From positions 1-12,391 of the forward strand of contig CAZKVJ010000039.1 in the NCBI GenBank assembly GCA_964556225.1: 12,391 bases of DNA, read 5' to 3'. This DNA is from CAZKVJ01 sp964556225. Lineage in GTDB: Bacteria; Actinomycetota; Acidimicrobiia; Acidimicrobiales; Ilumatobacteraceae. The notes under the pieces are model-generated. The model was not told where the DNA came from. It searched no databases and worked only from the letters and a program-made list of their open reading frames with translations. Below, piece by piece: positions 7,385 to 12,391 of the stretch (position 1 is its first letter; every line of letters begins with the position of its first letter). Both the position numbers and the translations under genes were made by a program.

Positions 7385-9283
7385 TCAGGCCTCCCCCGCC
7401 TCGTTCGCCAGCTGGTCCAGCTCAGCGGCGATGGCCGCATGCAGCTCGTTCGCGGTGAAGGGCAAGCCCCGCACCTTCGACAGCGGCCGGGCGTCGATCA
7501 GGTACTCCGCCCGCACGATGCGGCACAGCTGACCCAGGTTCAGCTCCGGCACGATCACCCGCCGGTACCGGCGCAGCACGTCACCCAGGTCCGCCGGCAA
7601 CGGGTTGAGGTGGCGAACGTGCACCCAGGCCACCTTCTCGCCGTTGCGGCCGGCGATCTGCACCGCAGCGTCGATCGCCGCCCAGGTCGAGCCCCACCCG
7701 AGCACGCACAGCTCGGCGTCGGCGTCGCCATGGACCTCGAGCGGGGGGATGTCCTTCGCGATGCCGGCCACCTTGGCGGCCCGCAGGTGGACCATCTTCT
7801 CGTGGTTGTCGGGCGTGTAGGAGATGTTGCCGGAGCCGTCCTCCTTCTCGATCCCGCCGATGCGGTGCATCAGCCCGGGGGTGCCCGGAACGGCCCACGG
7901 CCGGGCCAGCGTCTCGGGATCGCGCACGTACGGCCAGAAGTGCTCGGTGCCGTCGGCGTCGACGTGGTTCTTCTCCGTCGCGAACGGCACCGAGATGTCG
8001 GGGAGCGAGTCGACGTCCGGCAGCAGCCACGGCTCGGCGCCGTTGGCGAGGAAGCCATCCGAGAGCAGGATCACGGGCGTGCGGTACTTGAGCGCGATCC
8101 GGGCGGCCTCGATGGCAGCGTGGAAGCAGTCGGCCGGGCTCGTCGCGGCGACGATCGGCAGCGGCGCTTCGCCGTGACGGCCGAACATCGCAATGTTCAG
8201 ATCGGCGGCCTCGGTCTTGGTGGGCAGACCGGTCGAGGGGCCGCCGCGCTGGATGTCGACGATGACCATCGGCAGCTCCAACGACACCGCCAGGCTGATG
8301 GTCTCGCTCTTCAGCGCCACGCCAGGGCCACTCGTGGTGGTGACCCCGAGGTGACCGGCGTAGGAGGCGCCGAGGGCCACACCGGCGGCGGCGATCTCGT
8401 CTTCGGCCTGGACGGTGCGGATGTCGAAGTGCTTGTGCTTCGACAGCTCGTGGAGGATGTCCGAGGCGGGCGTGATGGGGTACGACCCCAACGTCACCGG
8501 CAGCTTCGCCAGCTGCCCGGCGGCGACGAGGCCCCAGGCCAGCGCCGTGTTGCCCGAGATGTTCGTGTACTCGCCCGCCGGCAGCTTGGCCGGGCGGATC
8601 TCGTAGCGGTTGCCGATGGCCTCGGTGGTCTCGCCGAAGTGGTACCCGGCCAGGAACGCCGCCCGGTTCGCCTCCCGCACCAGCTCGTTCGTGCCGAAGC
8701 GCTCGTCGATCCACTGCAGGGTCGGCTCGGTCGGGCGGGTGTACATCCACGACACGAGCCCGAGCGCGAAGAAGTTCTTCGACCGCTCGGCGTCTCGCGG
8801 CTTCACCCCGAGCGGGACGGTGGCCTCCTTGGTCAGCGACGTCATCGGCACCCGGATGACCTTGTACCCGTTCAGCGAGTCGTCCTCGAGCGGGTTGTGC
8901 GCGTAGCCGGCCTTGGTGAGGTTCCGCTCGTCGAAGGTGTCCTCGTTGATGATCAGCGTCCCACCCGGCTCGACCCGACCCAGGTCGGCCCTGAGCGCCG
9001 CCGGATTCATCGCCACCAGCACGCTCGGCGAGTCGCCCGGCGTGGTGATGTCGTGGTCCGAGATGTGGACCTGGAAGCTCGACACGCCGTGGACCGTGCC
9101 GGCTGGGGCACGGATCTCGGCCGGGTAGTCGGGGAACGTCGACAGGTCGTTCCCGAAGCCGGCGCTCACGGACGTGAAGCGGTCACCGGTCAGCTGCATG
9201 CCGTCGCCGGAGTCGCCGGCGAAGCGAACGACCAGGCGAGGAAGCGCCTCAGGCGCCTCCGACCGCTCGACGGTATCGGTCAT
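7385..9283 (-). CDS. korA: 2-oxoacid (2-oxoglutarate):ferredoxin oxidoreductase, fused gamma-alpha subunit
   Basis: This 632-residue subunit joins the gamma domain to the alpha domain. The gamma part (about 15-210) opens with RLVVRFAGDSGDGMQLTGD (split as RLVVRFAGDS 16-25 and GDGMQLTGD 26-34), the usual gamma-domain glycine loop. The alpha part (about 240-630) shows GNTALAWGLVAAG (244-256), YPITPASDI (268-276), EDEIAAAGVALGASYAG (294-310), TTTSGPG (315-321) and QRGGPSTGLPTKTEAADL (345-362), which line the CoA and ThDP sites. The gamma-alpha order and length match KorA of M. tuberculosis (about 650 residues), which works in a 2-oxoglutarate dehydrogenase-independent TCA route. The ATG at 9283 follows GGGAGG by seven bases, a strong ribosome binding site. 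It is the first gene of a korAB pair. Pyruvate or branched-chain 2-oxoacids remain possible substrates. Confidence 0.95.
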   Translation of the reverse strand: MTDTVERSEAPEALPRLVVRFAGDSGDGMQLTGDRFTSVSAGFGNDLSTFPDYPAEIRAPAGTVHGVSSFQVHISDHDITTPGDSPSVLVAMNPAALRADLGRVEPGGTLIINEDTFDERNLTKAGYAHNPLEDDSLNGYKVIRVPMTSLTKEATVPLGVKPRDAERSKNFFALGLVSWMYTRPTEPTLQWIDERFGTNELVREANRAAFLAGYHFGETTEAIGNRYEIRPAKLPAGEYTNISGNTALAWGLVAAGQLAKLPVTLGSYPITPASDILHELSKHKHFDIRTVQAEDEIAAAGVALGASYAGHLGVTTTSGPGVALKSETISLAVSLELPMVIVDIQRGGPSTGLPTKTEAADLNIAMFGRHGEAPLPIVAATSPADCFHAAIEAARIALKYRTPVILLSDGFLANGAEPWLLPDVDSLPDISVPFATEKNHVDADGTEHFWPYVRDPETLARPWAVPGTPGLMHRIGGIEKEDGSGNISYTPDNHEKMVHLRAAKVAGIAKDIPPLEVHGDADAELCVLGWGSTWAAIDAAVQIAGRNGEKVAWVHVRHLNPLPADLGDVLRRYRRVIVPELNLGQLCRIVRAEYLIDARPLSKVRGLPFTANELHAAIAAELDQLANEAGEA

Positions 9284-9339
9284 GGACCGCCCTCCCTGTG
9301 GCAGCCGGCTCCGTTGCCGGCCACGAAGTGTTCATCTCG

Positions 9340-9345
9340 ACGCTA
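9340..9345 (-). promoter_or_regulatory. Possible -10 element for korAB (TAGCGT)
   Basis: TAGCGT on the minus strand fits TANNNT and lies in the 106-base gap between fbaB and korA, about 57 bases before the korA ATG. No good -35 is seen. The gap also holds GCCGGC repeated around a 6-base spacer (9303-9320), a weak possible hairpin. Evidence for a separate korAB promoter is mainly the size of the gap. Confidence 0.25.
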
Positions 9346-9389
9346 CCCGCACGCTCCTCGGATTCACGAGCATCCGCAGCGCGGATTCG

Positions 9390-10442
9390 CTACGCGATGG
9401 TGATGGAGGGATCGAGGTAGACGTCCTGGATCGCGTTGAGCAGCTCGACGCCTTCGGCCATGGGTCGCTGGAAGGCCTTGCGACCCGAGATGAGCCCCTG
9501 GCCACCGGCGCGCTTGTTGATGACCGCCGTCTTGACGGCCGCCGCCAGGTCGCCGGCTCCCTTGCTCTCGCCGCCGCTGTTGATGAGGCCCACCCGGCCG
9601 CTGTAGCAGTTCACGACCTGCCAGCGAGCGAGGTCGATCGGGTGGTCGGAGGTCAGCCGGTCGTACACCAGGTCGCTGGTCTTGCCGTAGCCCTTGAACG
9701 CCTTGAACCCGCCGTTGCTCTCGGGGAGCTTCTGCTTGATGATGTCGGCCTCGAGGGTGACGCCGAGGTGGTTGGCCTGTCCGGTCAGGTCAGCCGACAC
9801 GTGGTGGTCGACGCCCTCGACCTTGAACTCGCTGTTGCGCAGGTAGCACCACAGCACCGTGAACATGCCCAGGCGGTGGGCCTCGGCGAAGGCCACGGCG
9901 ACCTCCTGCAGCTGGCGGGTCGCCTCGGCCGAGCCGAAGTAGATGGTGGCACCCACACCGACGGCGCCGAGGTCGGCAGCCTGGCGGACGGTGCCGAACA
10001 TGACCTGGTCGAACTTGTTCGGATAGGTCAGCAGCTCGTTGTGGTTGAGCTTCACGATGAACGGGATCTTGTGCACGTAGCGGCGAGCGACCGCGCCGAG
10101 CACGCCGAACGTCGTGGCGACGGCGTTGCAGCCGCCCTCGATGGCCAGCTCGCAGATGTTGGCGGGATCGAAGTAGGCCGGGTTGGGGGCGAAGCTGGCC
10201 GCGCCGGAGTGCTCGATGCCCTGGTCGACCGGAAGGATCGACACGTACCCGGAGCCAGCGAGGCGCCCGCTGCCGTAGAGGAGCCCCAGGTTGCGCAGCA
10301 CCGCGGGTGAGCGGTCGCTGGCCACCAGGACGCGGTCGATGAAGTCCGGACCGGGGAGCACGAGATGCTCCTTGGGGATGCCGGTGCTGGTGTGGGTGAG
10401 CAGGCTGTCGGCCTCGTCGCCGAGCAGTGCGTGAACGTCCAC
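9390..10442 (-). CDS. fbaB: Class I fructose-bisphosphate aldolase, DhnA/FbaB type
   Basis: This aldolase cleaves fructose-1,6-bisphosphate to dihydroxyacetone phosphate and glyceraldehyde-3-phosphate through a lysine Schiff base, in glycolysis or gluconeogenesis. At 350 residues it has the same length as E. coli FbaB, and it ends with the similar LLNAIQDVYLDPSITIA. Visible signatures are VSILPVDQGIEHS (67-79, containing the active-site Asp73), FIVKLNHNELL (128-138), GATIYFGS (164-171), EADIIKQKLPESNGG (231-245, Lys236 as the likely Schiff-base lysine), and GLINSGGES (285-293) plus INKRAGGQGLISGRKAF (308-324, phosphate binding). The GTG at 10442 is the start: AGGAG lies six bases upstream, and the in-frame ATG 34 codons earlier gives an Ala/Gly/Pro extension not seen in the family. 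A -10-like TACGCT lies in the 117-base leader. It stands 106 bases upstream of korA. Confidence 0.94.
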   Translation of the reverse strand: MDVHALLGDEADSLLTHTSTGIPKEHLVLPGPDFIDRVLVASDRSPAVLRNLGLLYGSGRLAGSGYVSILPVDQGIEHSGAASFAPNPAYFDPANICELAIEGGCNAVATTFGVLGAVARRYVHKIPFIVKLNHNELLTYPNKFDQVMFGTVRQAADLGAVGVGATIYFGSAEATRQLQEVAVAFAEAHRLGMFTVLWCYLRNSEFKVEGVDHHVSADLTGQANHLGVTLEADIIKQKLPESNGGFKAFKGYGKTSDLVYDRLTSDHPIDLARWQVVNCYSGRVGLINSGGESKGAGDLAAAVKTAVINKRAGGQGLISGRKAFQRPMAEGVELLNAIQDVYLDPSITIA

Positions 10443-10500
10443 CTCGTGCTCCTGTCGTGGGTCGTGTTGGCCGGGCGCCGCCGTGGGGACCGGCGCGCCG

Positions 10501-10506
10501 AGCGTA
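10501..10506 (-). promoter_or_regulatory. Possible -10 element for fbaB (TACGCT)
   Basis: TACGCT on the minus strand fits TANNNT and would start transcription near base 10494, leaving a leader of about 50 bases with the AGGAG ribosome binding site near its end. There is no recognisable -35. The rest of the 117-base gap is very GC-rich without other signal that I can see. Confidence 0.3.
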
Positions 10507-10559
10507 GCCCCACGGGTGTGCGCGCCCCCAGGGCCCAGGGACACCGAGCACCGGGGTCC

Positions 10560-10883
10560 TCAGCCCATGGCCGCCGTCGCATCGCGCAGCAGCGCAGCCA
10601 CTGCGCGAGCTCGCCGCGCCGCGACGACGCGTGTCGCCACCACCTCGGTGCGGCTGGCGGTTCCGTGGCCGGTCCGGAAGAACCGCCGCTCCACGGCGCC
10701 GAGCACGACGACCTCGTCACCGGGCGAGGGGCGCTGCGACGGCGGGTCGAACCACGCGACCGGCACGCTGACCCGACGGCCGCCCGGCAGCGGTGTCGTG
10801 ACCGCCATGCTGACCAGGACGGACCCGAGCGTGCGCTCGACCGGATCGCTCGACAGGATCCCACGGATGACCACCACGTTCAT
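10560..10883 (-). CDS. Small SSB-like OB-fold protein without acidic tail
   Basis: This 107-residue protein resembles the OB-fold of bacterial single-stranded DNA-binding proteins. It opens MNVVVIRGILSSDPVERTL (1-19), like the SSB start MN-V-L-GRL--DPE-R, and continues with VLVSMAVTTP (22-31), SVPVAWFDPP (39-48), the GDEVVVLGAVERRFF strand pair (55-69) and RTEVVATRVV (78-87). Replicative SSB proteins are longer (about 150-180 residues) and end in an acidic DDDIPF-type tail that recruits partners. Here the protein ends in an Ala/Arg-rich helix (RRARAVAALLRDATAAMG, 90-107) with no such tail. The ATG at 10883 has GGGAG eight bases upstream; the frame is open 15 codons further but that part lacks SSB features. 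It is probably an accessory or paralogous SSB, perhaps for repair or competence; ssDNA binding is inferred. It lies alone, with gaps of about 117 bases on each side. Confidence 0.8.
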   Translation of the reverse strand: MNVVVIRGILSSDPVERTLGSVLVSMAVTTPLPGGRRVSVPVAWFDPPSQRPSPGDEVVVLGAVERRFFRTGHGTASRTEVVATRVVAARRARAVAALLRDATAAMG

Positions 10884-10966
10884 GGCTCGTCTCCCTCGTT
10901 CGTGCGGGTTCGGGGGCCCGATCGACACGGGCGATGACGGGGAAGACGGGGCGTCGCGGCAGCACC

Positions 10967-11000
10967 CGACACCCTAGGGCGGGGGTGGCGCAGGGTGTCG
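10967..11000 (-). terminator. Inverted repeat after the TPR gene, possible terminator
   Basis: A perfect 9-bp inverted repeat (10967-10975 CGACACCCT and 10992-11000 AGGGTGTCG, 16-base GC-rich loop) begins two bases after the stop codon of the TPR gene. No U-tract follows on the minus strand. Hairpins without U-tracts are common after genes in high-GC actinobacteria, but function as a terminator is inferred. The rest of the gap before the SSB-like gene shows no clear promoter. Confidence 0.45.
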
Positions 11001-11002
11001 CG

Positions 11003-12076
11003 TCAGCGGCCGAGGGCGGCCAGGCGCTCGACCACGTCGGCGAAGTCGCGGTCGTGCTCTGCGACCCGGACGAAGTACCGCCGGGCTTCGACGGGATCGC
11101 CGGAGCGGTCGTAGAGGTCGCCCAGCACGTACCACTCACGGAGGTGGTGCTCCCGCACCTTCTTCGGGCGACCCCCGGCCTTGGCCATGATCGCCAGCGC
11201 ACCGCGCAGGTCGCCCTGGTCGGCCAGCGCGCCGGCGGCCACGATCCGCGCCTCGGCCATGATGTCCGGAGACGGCGAGGCCTCACGCACCTCCCGCCAC
11301 AGGACGTCGACGTCGCGATAGCGCTTGAGCGCCCGGTAGCAGTCGGCGAGCACGGGGTTCCGGTCGACGGCCCCGCCCGACAGCAGGCGGTACGCCTCGA
11401 GCTCGCTCGCTGCTCGACGCCACTGCCCGAGCCGGTAGAAGGTGAGCCCGGCCAGCTCGCGCACCGCCGCAACGTCCGGCGCCTCGGCCAGGGGTGGCCC
11501 CAGCAGACGGCGGGCGTCCTGGTAGCGCTCTCGCGCCAGCGCGTCCTGCGCCTCGGCCACCATCGTCGTCAGCCGGCTCGCCCGGCGTGGGCCCACCGCT
11601 CGCTCGATCTGAGCGGCCACGTCGTCGTCGATCCTCACCCGCCGCCGAGGCCGCGAGGCCGGCTTGGCGAGCGCCCGCCGGGCGGCGGCGGCCGCCTCGT
11701 CGTGGATCCGCCCCTCGTCGACCCACTGCTCGGGCACCCACGGCGCCGGTGGCTCGGCCGGCGTCCAGGCCCTCGACATGGGCCGCGCGCCTCGTCGGGG
11801 CCGCGGCGCCTCCGCCGGCTCCACGTGCCGCCGAGCCGCCGGACGTCGATCGCGCCCGCCGCGACCCGCGTTGCGTCCTGCCTCGCTCGGCCGGCTGCCC
11901 CGAGCGCCGCCGGCCCTTCCCGGACGTCCGTTGCCGGAGCCCGCCCGAGCGCTGCTCCCACCCGGCGAACGCCGGCCCGACGACGACCCCGGGCGCGGTC
12001 CCGACGACCGGCGGTCGGCGCCGCCCGACGGACGGGCACTGCCGGATCGGCGACGGGGCGGAGGCTGCGCAGGCAC
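11003..12076 (-). CDS. TPR-like protein with Arg/Gly/Ser-rich disordered N terminus
   Basis: I recognise the architecture but not a function. With the GTG start at 12076 the protein has 357 residues. Residues 1-100 are low-complexity and rich in Arg, Gly, Ser and Pro, with RGG-like motifs (for example GGARGSR, GRGGRDRR), strongly basic and likely to bind nucleic acid. Residues 165-357 are paired helices of the tetratricopeptide type, for example AQDALARERYQDARRLL (176-192), VRELAGLTFYRLGQWRRAAS (205-224), EARIVAAGALADQGDLRGAL (275-294) and EWYVLGDLYDRSGDPVEARR (314-333), which usually mediate protein contacts. No signal peptide or membrane segment is seen. The start is uncertain: an ATG at 11779 would give 258 residues without the basic region. 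TAGGAT just upstream of the GTG could be either a -10 box for a leaderless mRNA or part of a weak ribosome binding site. The gene starts about 20 bases past the rRNA terminator. Confidence 0.8.
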   Translation of the reverse strand: MPAQPPPRRRSGSARPSGGADRRSSGPRPGSSSGRRSPGGSSARAGSGNGRPGRAGGARGSRPSEAGRNAGRGGRDRRPAARRHVEPAEAPRPRRGARPMSRAWTPAEPPAPWVPEQWVDEGRIHDEAAAAARRALAKPASRPRRRVRIDDDVAAQIERAVGPRRASRLTTMVAEAQDALARERYQDARRLLGPPLAEAPDVAAVRELAGLTFYRLGQWRRAASELEAYRLLSGGAVDRNPVLADCYRALKRYRDVDVLWREVREASPSPDIMAEARIVAAGALADQGDLRGALAIMAKAGGRPKKVREHHLREWYVLGDLYDRSGDPVEARRYFVRVAEHDRDFADVVERLAALGR

Positions 12077-12084
12077 GGCTGCCG

Positions 12085-12090
12085 ATCCTA
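12085..12090 (-). promoter_or_regulatory. Possible -10 element for a leaderless TPR mRNA (TAGGAT)
   Basis: TAGGAT on the minus strand is a good match to the actinobacterial TANNNT -10. It lies eight bases before the GTG of the TPR gene and just after the rRNA terminator's T-tract, so transcription could begin at or near the GTG itself. No -35 is visible, and the -35 region would fall in the terminator hairpin. The same bases could instead serve as a weak AGGA Shine-Dalgarno at nine bases spacing. Confidence 0.4.
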
Positions 12091-12095
12091 CGGCG

Positions 12096-12135
12096 AAAAC
12101 GACGAACGCCCCCCGGGGAACCCGGGGGGCGTTCG
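12096..12135 (-). terminator. Strong intrinsic terminator of the rRNA operon
   Basis: A perfect 15-bp stem (12103-12117 with 12121-12135) closes on a 3-base loop. On the minus strand it is followed by TCGTTTTC, a short U-tract in the RNA. It starts 9 bases after the end of 5S rRNA. The plus-strand side has no T-tract, so the direction is clear: it ends the rRNA transcript. Confidence 0.93.
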
Positions 12136-12144
12136 AGTGAGAAA

Positions 12145-12260
12145 TCCGGCGGCGACCTACTCTCCCAGGGGTTCTCACCCCAAGTACCATCGGCGCTGGC
12201 GGGCTTAACTGCCGTGTTCGGGATGGGAACGGGTGTGACCCCGCCGCCATGGCCACCGGA
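12145..12260 (-). rRNA. rrf: 5S ribosomal RNA
   Basis: About 116 bases on the minus strand match bacterial 5S rRNA. The ends pair with each other: TCCGGTGGC at the 5' end with GCCGCCGGA at the 3' end (helix I). Conserved internal parts are CACACCCGTTCCCATCCCGAA, split as CACACCCGTTCC and CATCCCGAACACGG, then AGTTAAGCCCGCCAGCGCCG, ATGGTACT and the 3' GGGAGAGTAGGTCGCCGCC. The ends are set by the helix and may be off by one or two bases. It follows the 23S rRNA end by about 60 bases and is followed by the terminator. Confidence 0.96.
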
Positions 12261-12319
12261 AACCGGTTGTCAAGGGGATCGCTCCCCGAGGACTCCAGAG
12301 CAAACACGAGCGATTGTTC
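12261..12319 (-). other. 23S-5S intergenic spacer of the rRNA operon
   Basis: About 60 bases of transcribed spacer. It contains a small hairpin (12274-12278 with 12283-12287, four-base loop) and a TTGACA hexamer that lacks a matching -10. No tRNA gene is present. Confidence 0.8.
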
Positions 12320-12391
12320 GAACCAAGCCCTCGGCCGATTAGTACCGGTCGGCTGAACACGTTGCCGTGCGTACACCTCCGGCCTATCAAC
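12320..12391 (-). rRNA. rrl: 23S ribosomal RNA, 3' end (cut by window edge)
   Basis: The last 70 or so bases of 23S rRNA are on the minus strand, running off the right edge. Conserved sequence includes GATAGGCCGGAGGTGTACGC, GTTCAGCCGACCGGTACTAAT and GGCCGAGGGCTT, which align with the E. coli 23S end (GGTACTAATGAACCG...GGCTTAACC). The exact 3' end is estimated from that alignment; the terminal GCTTGGTT would pair with the 5' end of 23S outside the window. 16S and the operon promoters also lie beyond the window. Confidence 0.93.

Noticed and set aside
9359..9388. Direct repeat CGGATTC in the fbaB-korA gap
   Set aside because: Seven bases, two copies, no other feature of an operator or attachment site.
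7364..9403. Open frame of 679 codons on the plus strand opposite korA
   Set aside because: Antisense shadow of korA; composition and lack of motifs are those of a mirrored GC-rich gene.
10443..10544. N-terminal extension of the aldolase to an upstream in-frame ATG
   Set aside because: The Ala/Gly/Pro-rich extension is not seen in FbaB proteins, and the internal GTG has a good AGGAG site and gives exactly the family length.
12268..12273. TTGACA hexamer (perfect -35 consensus, minus strand) in the 23S-5S spacer
   Set aside because: The position 17 bases downstream falls in 5S rRNA and reads ATGGCG, not a -10 element; an internal promoter is not supported.

Overview
The window is a high-GC chromosomal segment from an actinobacterium. 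Three things point there: a densely GC-biased third codon position, frequent GTG starts, and a gene run on the minus strand (HAD phosphatase, small coiled-coil protein, tlyA, nadK, recN, pyrG) that matches the order around tlyA in Mycobacterium (from memory, Rv1692 to Rv1699). I suspect class Acidimicrobiia, because of the Arg-rich TPR protein, the tail-less SSB-like protein and the phasin-like protein, but the sequence alone does not settle the class. Almost everything is on the minus strand; the one plus-strand gene is a DUF1015 protein. No gap between genes exceeds about 120 bases.

Read in the direction of minus-strand transcription (right to left): the 3' end of a 23S rRNA, a complete 5S rRNA and a very strong intrinsic terminator close an rRNA operon. 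A gene for an Arg/Gly-rich TPR protein begins only about 20 bases beyond that terminator. Then come a 107-residue OB-fold SSB-like protein and a class I (DhnA/FbaB-type) fructose-bisphosphate aldolase. Next are the two subunits of a 2-oxoacid (probably 2-oxoglutarate):ferredoxin oxidoreductase, korA with a fused gamma domain and korB, one base apart.

The DUF1015 gene converges on korB. A long inverted repeat lies between their stop codons. DUF1015 diverges from the HAD phosphatase gene across 39 bases that contain a small palindrome.

The left part is a compact gene cluster: HAD phosphatase, phasin-like protein with a histone H1-like lysine tail, tlyA rRNA methyltransferase, NAD kinase, recN and then pyrG (cut by the window edge). 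Most of these genes are separated by 2 to 17 bases, so translational coupling is likely. The functions are mixed housekeeping: ribosome modification, NADP supply, DNA repair and CTP supply.

I found no mobile element, CRISPR array, phage gene, tRNA or defence system. I do not see a clearly new biological system. The points most worth a second look are the placement of the TPR gene against the rRNA terminator, the tail-less SSB-like protein, the H1-like tail on the phasin-like protein, a hairpin covering the pyrG ribosome binding site, and the absence of the two genes that separate recN from pyrG in mycobacteria.
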